Assembly (NCBI GenBank): GCA_949511625.1
Contig: CATFEX010000012.1
Span: forward strand, 7,795-71,794
Reading direction: 5' to 3'
Source: UBA11891 sp003533785
GTDB taxonomy: Bacteria > Bacteroidota > Bacteroidia > Flavobacteriales > Flavobacteriaceae
Length of the DNA: 64,000 nt
Shown here: piece after piece, positions 53,690 to 62,063 of the stretch
Layout: each line of letters starts with the position of its first letter
How positions within the stretch are numbered: position 1 is the first letter of the stretch
Translations under genes and position numbers: made by a program
Notes under the pieces: generated by a model
The model's input: only the letters and a program-made list of their open reading frames with translations
What the model was told of the DNA's origin: nothing
The model's database searches: none

Positions 53690-54172
53690 CTACTTTTTTG
53701 TGGTTTTGAAAAAGGATTCCAACTGGCGATAACGTTCCCCTTCAGAAAGTACACATCCTTGCTGAATGAGTTCAAAGAGTTCTTTCTCCCGGTCGGGGCC
53801 AATTTTTTTTTTAGAAGCCATCAGTTCAATGGCCGTATTTCCAATATGTTCCATGGCCCATTGCCATCCTTTTATTGTGGCTAAATCGATACTGGGATTT
53901 GAACAACTGAGTATCCGGAGAAACATTTCATTCTCTTCTATTGAAAACAGAAATACTTTTGAAGCGCTTGTATTTTCTAGATATCTTAGTTTTTTCAGGG
54001 TTTTTTCCCATATCAGATCACTGAACAAATCCAGTTCTTCCTCCACTAGGGAGGGTTGTTCATCTTTCATTTTCTCCCATTGAGATTGGTCAATGGATTG
54101 AGAAGCTAAAAACTGTGCGAACTCATGATGAAGGGCTTCAAATTGTTCTCGGGTAAGTCGGCAAAATTTCAC
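53690..54172 (-). CDS. hypothetical protein upstream of hisS (possibly DUF6495)
   Basis: 160-residue soluble protein, mostly helical and acidic, beginning MKFCRLTREQFEALHHEFAQ. I associate this kind of protein next to hisS in flavobacteria with DUF6495, but that is from memory and unverified. No signal peptide, membrane segment or catalytic motif is visible. It is probably co-transcribed with hisS (18 bases). The rplI terminator ends only about 9 bases before its start codon, so it must have its own promoter within the terminator region or rely on read-through. Confidence 0.65.
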   Translation of the reverse strand: MKFCRLTREQFEALHHEFAQFLASQSIDQSQWEKMKDEQPSLVEEELDLFSDLIWEKTLKKLRYLENTSASKVFLFSIEENEMFLRILSCSNPSIDLATIKGWQWAMEHIGNTAIELMASKKKIGPDREKELFELIQQGCVLSEGERYRQLESFFKTTKK

Positions 54173-54180
54173 AGCAGTGT

Positions 54181-54208
54181 AAAAAAAATCCCCACCTAAG
54201 TGAGGATA
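54181..54208 (-). terminator. terminator of the rpsF-rpsR-rplI operon
   Basis: On the minus strand, CCTCAC-TTAG-GTGGGG forms a six-pair stem (one T-G pair), followed by ATTTTTTTT. It lies 19 bases after the rplI stop and just ahead of the next gene. Confidence 0.72.
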
Positions 54209-54226
54209 TAATTTATATATTTTATG

Positions 54227-54682
54227 TTAGGCTTTTTTCTCAGCTTTAATCTCAAAGGGAACCTGAACGGATACTTCTCGATGAAGTCGAACGGAAGCTT
54301 CATATTTACCTAACCGTTTGATGATTTTTCCAGGAAGAGCAATGCGATTTTTTTCAATGGCGTGTCCTTTAGCTTCCAGAGCAGAAGCAAGATCGTTTGA
54401 GGTCACCGAGCCAAAGAGCTTATCGCCTGAGCCTACTTTCGAAGCAATTTTAATATCGAGTGCAGTTAGCTTGTCTCCCAAGGCAGTAGCGTCGTCAATA
54501 ATTTTTTTCTCCTTGAAAGCCCGTTGCTTTAAGTTCTCCATCAAAACTTTTTTGGCAGAGCTGGTAGCCAGGACTGCTTTACCTTCTGGGATGAGAAAGT
54601 TACGCCCGTATCCATTTTTTACCGTTACTACATCGTCTTTAAACCCTAGGTTTTCAACGTCTTGTTTGAGTATTAATTCCAT
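54227..54682 (-). CDS. rplI: 50S ribosomal protein L9
   Basis: 151 residues. N-terminal domain ILKQDVENLGFKDDVVTVKNGYGRNFLIPEGKAV is the classic L9 signature, followed by the long connecting helix (LMENLKQRAFKEKKIIDDA) and the C-terminal RNA-binding domain. Third gene of rpsF-rpsR-rplI, followed by a hairpin terminator. Confidence 0.97.
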   Translation of the reverse strand: MELILKQDVENLGFKDDVVTVKNGYGRNFLIPEGKAVLATSSAKKVLMENLKQRAFKEKKIIDDATALGDKLTALDIKIASKVGSGDKLFGSVTSNDLASALEAKGHAIEKNRIALPGKIIKRLGKYEASVRLHREVSVQVPFEIKAEKKA

Positions 54683-54691
54683 AAGGATAAA

Positions 54692-54988
54692 TTATTTGAG
54701 CATGTCTGCAACATAAGGCATAAGCGCTAAGTGACGCGCTCGCTTTACAGCTACAGATACTTTACGTTGATACTTAAGAGAGGTTCCTGTGAGCCGTCTG
54801 GGTAGAATCTTCCCTTGTTCGTTGACAAAACTCAACAAAAAGTCAGCATCTTTATAATCGACATACTTGATTCCCGATCTTTTAAAACGGCAATACTTTT
54901 TCTTGGTAGCCGTATCAATATTCAGTGGGGTCAGGTATCTGATTTCCCCTTCTTTTTTTCCGGATTGTTGTTCTTCTATTTTAGACAT
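54692..54988 (-). CDS. rpsR: 30S ribosomal protein S18
   Basis: 98 residues. The core IKYVDYKDADFLLSFVNEQGKILPRRLTGTS followed by YQRKVSVAVKRARHLALMPY is diagnostic of S18. The N-terminal extension (MSKIEEQQSGKKEGEIRYL) is common in this phylum. Nine bases before rplI and three after rpsF. Confidence 0.97.
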   Translation of the reverse strand: MSKIEEQQSGKKEGEIRYLTPLNIDTATKKKYCRFKRSGIKYVDYKDADFLLSFVNEQGKILPRRLTGTSLKYQRKVSVAVKRARHLALMPYVADMLK

Positions 54989-54991
54989 GAT

Positions 54992-55330
54992 CTAGGCTTC
55001 TGCTTTAATTTTTTTTCTTCTTTTTTCGGCCCAAGCTAGTGCGTGTTTGTCTAGCTTGACTGTTAAGAAGCGCATCACGCGCTCATCTCGTCTAAAGGCA
55101 ACTTCCATAGCATCGATAGCTTCTGCATCAACAGAGAATTCTATCAAATGGTAGAAGGCGCTTTTTTTGTTCTGAATGGGATAGGCCAATTTTTTAAGCC
55201 CCCAATTTTCTGTACTTGTGATGGATCCACCCTTATCGGTAAGGAAATCCAAATACTTTTGTACTGCTTCCTCTATCTGGGTCTCAGATAGAACGGGATT
55301 TAAAATGAAAACAGTTTCGTAATGGTTCAT
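54992..55330 (-). CDS. rpsF: 30S ribosomal protein S6
   Basis: 112 residues. N-terminal MNHYETVFILNPVLSE and the loop GGSITSTENWGLKKLAYPIQNKKSAFYHLIEF are S6 hallmarks; a Lys/Arg-rich tail follows. First gene of rpsF-rpsR-rplI, with a well-formed promoter 20-50 bases upstream. Confidence 0.97.
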   Translation of the reverse strand: MNHYETVFILNPVLSETQIEEAVQKYLDFLTDKGGSITSTENWGLKKLAYPIQNKKSAFYHLIEFSVDAEAIDAMEVAFRRDERVMRFLTVKLDKHALAWAEKRRKKIKAEA

Positions 55331-55348
55331 AAATTGTTTTTAGGAGGG

Positions 55349-55380
55349 CAAAATTAAGGTTTAAGTCAGTTCAAACCAAA
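55349..55380 (-). promoter_or_regulatory. rpsF promoter (TTTG-N20-TAATTTTG)
   Basis: On the minus strand TTTG (55380-55377), 20 bases of spacer and TAATTTTG (55356-55349) match both Bacteroidota promoter elements. The predicted transcript start is about 10-15 bases before the rpsF ATG. Confidence 0.6.
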
Positions 55381-55410
55381 AGTTTCTTTTCTTTTTCAAT
55401 CATTTTTCTA

Positions 55411-55418
55411 TAAATTTG
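55411..55418 (+). promoter_or_regulatory. -7 promoter element for the LytTR gene
   Basis: TAAATTTG is an exact TAnnTTTG match 32 bases before the ATG at 55451 and 17 before the TTG at 55436. It is back to back with the rpsF promoter. The -33 region is T-rich without a clear TTTG. Confidence 0.45.
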
Positions 55419-55450
55419 ATACACTAACTATATTATTGCCTCAATATCGA

Positions 55451-56146
55451 ATGCGACTTCAAGGAATCCTCGTAATAGCCAACGCAGTTGAAAGACTCAA
55501 AATTGGTCAACTCTTAACAAAAATTAAGAACGTTTCTCTCAAGGAAGAGTTCGATTCTGCAATTGATGCTTCGGAATATCTTACATACAATGCGGTTGAT
55601 TTTATTGTTTTGAAGGCGGATTTGCCTGTTTATGATGGATTTGATTTTCTCAAGAGTTTAAAAAATAAAGTAGAAGTCATCCTAATTTCAAAACAAGATC
55701 AAGATGCCCTGATCGCGTTCGAACTGGGTTTAGTGGATTGTCTTCCTTCTAATTTTAAGAAAGAACGCCTCCAATTGAGTTTTGATAGAATACGAGCTAA
55801 ACATCAGGAACTCGAGGGCGTTGAAGTTACACAAGACCCATCAATAGTAATTCGATGCAATCTAAAAAATGAAAAAATATTTATTAAAAACATCCTGTGG
55901 ATTGAAGCGATGGGAGATTATATTCGAATAATCACCTCCTCGAAAAAGTACGTAATACTATCTACAATGAAACAATTTATGAATCGATTGCCCCCCAATC
56001 AATTCTTCCGAACCCATAAATCATTCATTGTTAATGTCAAAAAGGTAGATCGATACACTGCCAACGAAGTTGAAGTAGCCGGCAAATTATTGCCCTTAAG
56101 CCGTTCCAGAAAAGGCGAATTCCAAAGCACTTTTTCATTGAATTAA
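55451..56146 (+). CDS. LytTR DNA-binding protein with a degenerate receiver domain
   Basis: 231 residues from the ATG at 55451 (a TTG at 55436 would add MPQYR). The N-terminal 115 residues follow the response-regulator fold, but the acidic pocket is gone (ILVIANAV instead of DD), the phospho-acceptor Asp position is Lys in DFIVLKADLP, and the conserved Lys position is Ser in VDCLPSNF. The C-terminal LytTR domain is intact: IFIKNILWIEAMGDYIRI, MKQFMNRLPPNQFFRTHKSFIVNVKKV and LPLSRSRKGEF. Likely a phosphorylation-independent regulator. Divergent from rpsF; its stop overlaps that of priA (TTAA). Confidence 0.85.
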   Translation: MRLQGILVIANAVERLKIGQLLTKIKNVSLKEEFDSAIDASEYLTYNAVDFIVLKADLPVYDGFDFLKSLKNKVEVILISKQDQDALIAFELGLVDCLPSNFKKERLQLSFDRIRAKHQELEGVEVTQDPSIVIRCNLKNEKIFIKNILWIEAMGDYIRIITSSKKYVILSTMKQFMNRLPPNQFFRTHKSFIVNVKKVDRYTANEVEVAGKLLPLSRSRKGEFQSTFSLN

Positions 56147-58590
56147 TAGGGGTCAACGTCGATATTAATTCGTGTGGCTCGATAGGCAGGAATTGCTTCA
56201 AAGCTCTTTTGAGTTTTTAAAATCAATTTTTTTAGATTTTTACGGTCGTTGGCTGTAGGCATCTTTAGCAACAATTGTTGAAGATATTGATTTTGAATGC
56301 GACTGACAGGAGGAGCTACCGGCCCCAGAACTGTTTTTTCATAAGACTGACGAATTACATTGGCAAACCATTGCGCTGCGTTTTCAACCAACTCTCGGTT
56401 GCGATGCTTGAATGTTATCCGAATCAAACGACCAAAGGGAGGGTAATCCAATCGTTGACGCTCCTTCATTTCAGTAGTACAAAAAGTTGCTAAACTTTGA
56501 TTTTGGACGTGTTTTAAAATCTCTTGGTCTGGATTGTATGTTTGAATCAAAACCTGCCCTCTCTTTTGGCTCCTTCCAGCTCTCCCAGCCACTTGACTCA
56601 ACATTTGTACACTCCTTTCTTGAGCTCTAAAATCAGGGTAATTGATTAACTGATCGGCATTGATTACTCCCACCAACTGTACATTCTCAAAGTCAAGCCC
56701 TTTAACCACCATTTGGGTACCAATTAAAATCTGAATAGTACCCTTAGAAAAGGCCGCCAATAATTTATCAAAATCGAATTTACCACGGGTACTATCCCAA
56801 TCCATCCGACCGATAGCTATATCTGGAAAAAGTTTTTCCAACACACTCTCTATTTGTTGTGTTCCAGTACCTTTATCTGTTAGATGTGGCGCCCCACAAG
56901 CATGACATTCGTTTGGTTTTGGAATGTGATAACCACAATAATGGCACTGCAAACGTTGATTATATTCGTGATAGGTGAGGGTGACATCACATTGGGTGCA
57001 CTGAGGAATATGACCACAACTTATACATTCCAATATCGATGCATACCCCCTTCTATTGTGAAATAAAATGATTTGGTGCTTTGCCTCGAGGGCGGCTGCC
57101 ATCGCCTCCATCAAGGTTTGGGAAATCATTTCCTTCATTTGTTTTTTTCTGTAGGCCTCTTTGAGATCAATAAGCTCAATGGCAGGGAGTTGAGCCTCCC
57201 CATATCTTTCTTGGAGAAGGACATGTCCATATTTTCCCTTGCTAATTTGATGACGTGTTTCCAAACTGGGTGTGGCAGAACCCAATAATACTTTAGCTTT
57301 GTTGAATTGGGCCATAATAATTGCTACATCTCGAGCATGATAGCGGGGAGCAGGATCAAATTGTTTGTAGGAATTTTCGTGTTCTTCATCCACTACTACT
57401 AGGCCAAGCTTTTGAAAGGGTAAAAAGATGGCAGATCGAGCCCCGATGATCAGTTGAGCCTTTGTATCTTCTTTTAGGACATGCTGCCAAATTTCAGCTC
57501 TTTCCTGAGGATTAAATTTCGAATGATATACTGCTAGTTGGGATGGGAACTTTGACTTGAGGCGAGATACAATTTGCGTGGTTAATGAAATTTCTGGAAC
57601 CAAATACAATACTTGTTGCCCCACTTCCAAACAAGCTTTTATTTTTTTACTGTATAGAGCCGTTTTTCCTGAACCTGTAATTCCTTCTAATAAAACTACT
57701 TCATGGGACTCAAATTCCGAATTAATTTCATCAAAAGCAAGCTGTTGAGCTTGGCTTAAAACGTCAGAAGAAGTAGCTTTGTTGGGATCACTGACCAAGC
57801 GATCTACTTGGATTTCTCGAAATTCAAATATTCCTTTTTTTTCAAGTTGATTGACTATGGATCCGCTTACCTTCCATTTTATGCGTGAAGGAATTGTGGG
57901 CGTCCATTCTCCCTTAGGACAATCGGAAAGATACCCTAGAAGATAAGCCTCTTGTTTGGGTGCTTTTTTTAATTTTTCGAATACCATCGCTAAGGCCGCT
58001 TTTTTCATGTAGTTGGGGTGCAATCGCAACTGCTTTTCTTTTTTAGGTCGGTAGGTTTCTTTGAGTAATTGTTGTTGGAATACATAGTGGCTTGCCAGCA
58101 GATTCCCAACGTGCTTGCCAATAGTTTTTTTTCCAATTATATTTCGAGTATCGTTAAACGTTAAGGGACCTTTTTCCAAGGCTTCTAGGAGAAGGTGCTC
58201 CTCTTCTCCAAGGGCATCCCAATCAATTGTTGCAGCTTCATTTTTTTCTAAAATGGTTTCACTTTCCAGAAGAAATACGGAGGGCAGAGCTGCTTTCATT
58301 ATGGGGCCAAGAGAACAGAGGTAGTAATGGGCCATCCACTCCCACAATTGCAGCTGATCATTCGAAACTGAGGCTTCTGTATCCAAAATACATTCAATAG
58401 GTTTTACCTCATAGCTTAGTGGAGGTTGGCTGTGAAGTCCAAGAATGATTCCAGTGTAAAATTTAGATTTTCCAAAAGGCACAATAACGCGTTTTCCTAT
58501 GGTAGCCTCCTTTATCAAATCTGATGGTAGTGCATAAGTGAAAGGTTTTGGGAGTGGAAGCGGGAGAATGATGTCGGCAAACTGTTCCAT
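56143..58590 (-). CDS. priA: primosomal replication protein N' (PriA helicase)
   Basis: 815-residue replication-restart helicase. N-terminal 3' DNA-binding domain (ADIILPLPLPKPFTYALP), Walker A GITGSGKTALY near residue 305, DEEH Walker B (VVVDEEHENSYKQ), and the zinc-binding insert with paired Cys: CISCGHIPQCTQCD and CHYCGYHIPKPNECHACG. Helicase motif QVAGRAGRSQKRG follows. It starts 8 bases after the YihY-family gene on the same strand. Confidence 0.95.
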   Translation of the reverse strand: MEQFADIILPLPLPKPFTYALPSDLIKEATIGKRVIVPFGKSKFYTGIILGLHSQPPLSYEVKPIECILDTEASVSNDQLQLWEWMAHYYLCSLGPIMKAALPSVFLLESETILEKNEAATIDWDALGEEEHLLLEALEKGPLTFNDTRNIIGKKTIGKHVGNLLASHYVFQQQLLKETYRPKKEKQLRLHPNYMKKAALAMVFEKLKKAPKQEAYLLGYLSDCPKGEWTPTIPSRIKWKVSGSIVNQLEKKGIFEFREIQVDRLVSDPNKATSSDVLSQAQQLAFDEINSEFESHEVVLLEGITGSGKTALYSKKIKACLEVGQQVLYLVPEISLTTQIVSRLKSKFPSQLAVYHSKFNPQERAEIWQHVLKEDTKAQLIIGARSAIFLPFQKLGLVVVDEEHENSYKQFDPAPRYHARDVAIIMAQFNKAKVLLGSATPSLETRHQISKGKYGHVLLQERYGEAQLPAIELIDLKEAYRKKQMKEMISQTLMEAMAAALEAKHQIILFHNRRGYASILECISCGHIPQCTQCDVTLTYHEYNQRLQCHYCGYHIPKPNECHACGAPHLTDKGTGTQQIESVLEKLFPDIAIGRMDWDSTRGKFDFDKLLAAFSKGTIQILIGTQMVVKGLDFENVQLVGVINADQLINYPDFRAQERSVQMLSQVAGRAGRSQKRGQVLIQTYNPDQEILKHVQNQSLATFCTTEMKERQRLDYPPFGRLIRITFKHRNRELVENAAQWFANVIRQSYEKTVLGPVAPPVSRIQNQYLQQLLLKMPTANDRKNLKKLILKTQKSFEAIPAYRATRINIDVDPY

Positions 58591-58598
58591 AGCTGCCT

Positions 58599-59513
58599 TT
58601 ATTTTGACTCAGTTGGGGAATTCTTCAACCGTGTAAGCGTAGCATTGAGTTCAAATCCAAGTAATAAAATATTGGAATTGAGCCAGATGTACAAAAGAAA
58701 AAGTAAAAGGGCACCAATAGAGCCATAAAGTTGGTTATAAGTGGCAAAATTGTCAATATAAAGTCCAAAGAGGTAGGTAGTGGTTATAAATAGTAAGGTT
58801 GTCATTAAGGCACCCGCTGAAAAGAAACGCGCTTTTCTGCCTTCGATAGTTCCAAAATAGTAAAGTAGAGCAACCGATACATAGGTCATAATGACAAAGA
58901 AGAATAGTTGGGCCGTTCGAATCCAATTGATAGTTCCTTGGATTAATTCAGGAAGGTTTTGAAGAACGTAAATCTCAACTAAAATAAAACTGAGAACAGT
59001 GATTAATAAAGTCATAGCAAGTAAAACAGCAACACCCGTCGCATAGAGATATTGTTTGAAAAGAGTCCGCACTTCATTGACATGATACGAATCTTCAAAG
59101 TTGGTAAAAATTGAGCTTACTCCATTGGCAGTCAAAAAAATAGAGAGTATGAAAACGGAAGATAACAACCCTCCCCGGGGCTTATTCTTTATGTCTTCAA
59201 AAATATCACTAAAAAAAGATTGAATGTCAACAGGAAGTAGTAGTTCTATGAATTCTAAAAGAATGATATCAAAATCATCAATGGGTATAAATGGGATAAG
59301 ATTTAATACAAAAAGAAGAAATGGAAAAAGAGCCATAAAAAAACTAAAGGATATGCTTCCAGCGCGGGAGGTCAGCGTTCCCTTAATGATTCCAATGACA
59401 TAGATTTCAAGTAAATCGTAAAGAGAAAACCCTTTGAAACCGGGTAATTTGATTGCATCCAAGAGTTGGATGATTTTGTTGATAATGGGTATGCTATGAA
59501 CCGTCTTAGGCAC
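58599..59513 (-). CDS. YihY/virulence factor BrkB-family membrane protein
   Basis: 304 residues with about six hydrophobic helices. GTLTSRAGSISFSFFMALFPFLLFVLNL near the N-terminus and the C-terminal LLFLLYIWLNSNILLLGFELNA match the YihY/UPF0761 signature. Once proposed to be RNase BN in E. coli, which proved to be a different gene, so the molecular role is unknown. A TATATTTG box lies about 20 bases upstream of its start; priA follows in the same transcription unit. Confidence 0.88.
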   Translation of the reverse strand: MPKTVHSIPIINKIIQLLDAIKLPGFKGFSLYDLLEIYVIGIIKGTLTSRAGSISFSFFMALFPFLLFVLNLIPFIPIDDFDIILLEFIELLLPVDIQSFFSDIFEDIKNKPRGGLLSSVFILSIFLTANGVSSIFTNFEDSYHVNEVRTLFKQYLYATGVAVLLAMTLLITVLSFILVEIYVLQNLPELIQGTINWIRTAQLFFFVIMTYVSVALLYYFGTIEGRKARFFSAGALMTTLLFITTTYLFGLYIDNFATYNQLYGSIGALLLFLLYIWLNSNILLLGFELNATLTRLKNSPTESK

Positions 59514-59533
59514 CTTTTTTAGGTATGGTTTCT

Positions 59534-59541
59534 CAAATATA
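59534..59541 (-). promoter_or_regulatory. -7 promoter element for the YihY-priA unit
   Basis: TATATTTG on the minus strand is an exact TAnnTTTG match, 20 bases before the ATG at 59513. No TTTG -33 element is found at the usual spacing. Confidence 0.42.
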
Positions 59542-59580
59542 ACACAATTCGAAGTGCAGTAAGATATCCTTTTGGATTAT

Positions 59581-59588
59581 TACATTTG
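59581..59588 (+). promoter_or_regulatory. -7 promoter element directly before rlmH
   Basis: TACATTTG matches TAnnTTTG, followed by four bases (TCCC) and the ATG at 59593. A leaderless or nearly leaderless mRNA is predicted, and an in-frame start at 59572 would lie upstream of the transcript. Confidence 0.48.
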
Positions 59589-59592
59589 TCCC

Positions 59593-60066
59593 ATGCACAT
59601 TCACCTTTGCTGTATCGGAAAAACAGATGATAATCGCTTGAGTAGTCTTGCGGAGGCATATTGCAAACGCTTGCCACATTACACCAAGTTCAGTTATACC
59701 CAACTACCCGATATAAAAAACCGAAAGTCATTGACCAAAAATCAACAAAAGGAAAAAGAAGCAGCTCTTTTTCTTGAATTCATCCCCGATAAAGAACCAG
59801 TGGTCCTTTTTGATGAAAAGGGAAAGTCGTTAGACTCTATGAGCTTTGCCAATTACCTTCAAAAGAAACAACTGGCTGGTATCAAAAAAGTATGGTTTCT
59901 CATTGGAGGGCCCTATGGGTTTTCTTCGAATCTCTATACCCGATCTCAAGAAAAAATTTCTTTATCCTCCATGACATTTTCCCATCAAATGGTCCGTCTC
60001 TTCGCACTAGAACAGTTATACCGAGCCTTTACCATACTGAGTAACGAACCTTATCACCACCGCTAA
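59593..60066 (+). CDS. rlmH: 23S rRNA (pseudouridine1915-N3)-methyltransferase
   Basis: SPOUT-class methyltransferase, 157 residues from the ATG at 59593, the normal length. Motifs: LFDEKGKSLDSMSFA, the SAM-binding knot FLIGGPYGFS, and the C-terminal LSSMTFSHQMVRLFALEQLYRAF with NEPYHH. The longer frame from 59572 is rejected because the family starts at MHIHLCCIGK and a promoter box lies in between. Overlaps rdgB by one base (TAATG). Confidence 0.94.
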   Translation: MHIHLCCIGKTDDNRLSSLAEAYCKRLPHYTKFSYTQLPDIKNRKSLTKNQQKEKEAALFLEFIPDKEPVVLFDEKGKSLDSMSFANYLQKKQLAGIKKVWFLIGGPYGFSSNLYTRSQEKISLSSMTFSHQMVRLFALEQLYRAFTILSNEPYHHR

Positions 60067-60650
60067 TGCTCCCAACTTTATTATTTGCTACGCACAACCC
60101 CCACAAAGCTGAGGAAATCAAAAAATTCATTCCAAAAGAGTTCAAAATTAAAAGCTTGTCAGACATCGATTGGACTGCACCCATTGAGGAAACAGGACAT
60201 ACTCTTGAAGAAAATGCATGGATAAAAGTACAGGCATTGATAGACTTCGGAAAAGAAAATTGTTTTGCTGATGACAGTGGGTTGGAAATTGAGGCCTTGG
60301 GCGGTCAGCCTGGAGTGTATTCTGCTCGCTTTGCTGGAGCCTCAGTCAATGCCAATGAAAATATGGATAAAGTGCTCCGTCTTATGGAAGGTGTCTCTAA
60401 TAGAAAAGCTATATTCCGTACCGTTATTGCACTCTACTGGCAGGGGCAAAAGTTTCTTTTTGAGGGTTGTGTCCACGGCACTATTATCGATGAAAAAAGA
60501 GGTGTTGGTGGTTTCGGTTACGATCCGATATTTGTGCCAGAAGGGTATGAAAAAACATTTGCAGAACTAACTCCAGAAATTAAAAATAAAATTGGCCATC
60601 GAGGTAAGGCCCTTCTCAAAATGATTTCACATTTAAAACTATTGCGCTAA
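60066..60650 (+). CDS. rdgB: non-canonical purine NTP pyrophosphatase (ITPase/XTPase)
   Basis: HAM1/RdgB-family house-cleaning enzyme that hydrolyses dITP and XTP. The N-terminal FATHNPHKAEEI nucleotide site, FADDSGLEIEALGGQPGVYSARFAG in the middle and GFGYDPIFVPEGYEKTFAEL then KIGHRGKAL at the C-terminus are canonical. 194 residues. Co-translated with rlmH. Confidence 0.95.
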   Translation: MLPTLLFATHNPHKAEEIKKFIPKEFKIKSLSDIDWTAPIEETGHTLEENAWIKVQALIDFGKENCFADDSGLEIEALGGQPGVYSARFAGASVNANENMDKVLRLMEGVSNRKAIFRTVIALYWQGQKFLFEGCVHGTIIDEKRGVGGFGYDPIFVPEGYEKTFAELTPEIKNKIGHRGKALLKMISHLKLLR

Positions 60651-60714
60651 AGATTTTTAAAAAGCGAGACAATTTTAAGGCGCATGGAAATTTTAGATTA
60701 TTTTTAGACTGTCT

Positions 60715-61473
60715 ATGAAGAAGATCTTTACCGTATTATTTTTTTTGAGCAGTGTTATGGTTTGGAGCCAAAGTAATGATTTCATCCAAGGTAAAGTTGA
60801 AAACGAAAACACCCGACTTCCAATGGAAACGGTTCACGTATTGAACCTTACTCAAGTGATTGGAACTACAACTAATCAAAGCGGTCAGTTTGAAATCCCA
60901 GCAGCCTTAAACGACACACTTTATTTTTCATATTTAGGGTACAAACCCCTAAAAATCGCTGTAACAGGGGATATGCTTCGATTTAAAAATACCCAATTTA
61001 GACTCACCGAACTAGCATATGCATTGGAGGAAGTAATCATCCGTCCCTACCAGCTCACTGGCTATTTGGATGTGGATGCAAGAAACGTTCCTCTGAACAA
61101 CAACAATCGTTATCAAATTAGCGGACTGCCCAATGTGGGGTATGAGGCCGGGAATCGCGATCGATCGGCCTTTTCAAAGGCACTAGGGGCACTCTTTAAT
61201 CCGGCTGATTTTCTACATAATTTATTTGGGAAAAATCCCAGCCAAATGCGTAAGCTCAAAAAAATGAGGCAAGATGATGAGATTAAAACTCTGCTCCTTT
61301 CCAAATTTGATCGCACTGTTTTAGAACAATTATTGGGACTTGAAAGGATTGACATAGACGAGATTTTAAGAAATTGCAATTATTCTGACGTTTTCATCAA
61401 AAACTCCAATGATTTGCAAATATTAGAAGCGATCAGTGGCTGTTATGAAGAATATCGTGTTTTAAAGCTTTAG
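60715..61473 (+). CDS. exported protein with a CarboxypepD_reg-like domain
   Basis: 252 residues. Signal peptide MKKIFTVLFFLSSVMVWSQ, then a carboxypeptidase-regulatory-like beta domain at about residues 24-95 (IQGKVENENTRLPMETVHV, TNQSGQFEIPA, LYFSYLGYKPLKI), and a C-terminal helical half of no known family. Similar N-terminal domains start many Bacteroidota surface proteins and TonB receptors, but no plug or barrel follows here. The function is unknown. It lies 64 bases after rdgB and 2 bases before the next gene. Confidence 0.78.
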   Translation: MKKIFTVLFFLSSVMVWSQSNDFIQGKVENENTRLPMETVHVLNLTQVIGTTTNQSGQFEIPAALNDTLYFSYLGYKPLKIAVTGDMLRFKNTQFRLTELAYALEEVIIRPYQLTGYLDVDARNVPLNNNNRYQISGLPNVGYEAGNRDRSAFSKALGALFNPADFLHNLFGKNPSQMRKLKKMRQDDEIKTLLLSKFDRTVLEQLLGLERIDIDEILRNCNYSDVFIKNSNDLQILEAISGCYEEYRVLKL

Positions 61474-61475
61474 CC

Positions 61476-62009
61476 GTGAAGCCTTCTCTTGCCTCTCTTG
61501 AATTCTTTAACTCGCTCTCGGCGAGAAAAAAAGATCGGTTAGCAGGAAAGCATTACCTCGAAAAGCATCCTGAACTCCTACCGACCCTGTTATTTTATTC
61601 CATAGAAACCAAACAAGCGCGAATTCAAGTGGTTATTAGCTGGTGTATTGAACTCTACTTGATTGAACACTTAGACGAATTGACTGCTTATCTGAATCGG
61701 TATTTGGAGGCCCTTCCCAATATTAGGAATGAAAGTATGCGACGCTCACTCTCTAAAATTTTGTATTACTATGTCAAAAAAGAGCATCACCGTCTTAGCA
61801 AACATCAAAAGCAGCGTATCATTACCCTGGCTTTCGATTGGTTGATCGAACCCGCCCAAGTGGCCACACTAAATTTTGCATTGCGCATAGTCAAAATTTT
61901 TGAAGATTATGCTCCTTGGGTACGAAAGGAATTACACGCAATTATAAAAAAACAACTACCTGATGCAAGCCCGGGATATAGCGCCGCTGCAAGAGAAATT
62001 CTGAAATAA
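61476..62009 (+). CDS. hypothetical alpha-helical protein upstream of purB
   Basis: 177 residues starting with GTG at 61476, two bases after the preceding stop. The sequence is rich in Leu, Arg and Lys and looks like a short HEAT-type helical repeat (e.g. LPTLLFYSIETKQARIQVV, LDELTAYLNRYLEALP). No signal peptide or catalytic motif. Some flavobacterial genomes carry such a gene next to purB; I do not know its role. Likely co-transcribed with the exported protein upstream. Confidence 0.65.
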   Translation: MKPSLASLEFFNSLSARKKDRLAGKHYLEKHPELLPTLLFYSIETKQARIQVVISWCIELYLIEHLDELTAYLNRYLEALPNIRNESMRRSLSKILYYYVKKEHHRLSKHQKQRIITLAFDWLIEPAQVATLNFALRIVKIFEDYAPWVRKELHAIIKKQLPDASPGYSAAAREILK

Positions 62010-62033
62010 CAAGGCTATATCGATGGGGAGCCG

Positions 62034-62041
62034 TATCTTTG
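62034..62041 (+). promoter_or_regulatory. -7 promoter element for purB
   Basis: TATCTTTG is an exact TAnnTTTG match 22 bases before the purB ATG. A good -33 element is not apparent. Confidence 0.42.
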
Positions 62042-62063
62042 TAGAGTCAAAAGTTTCTGATTT

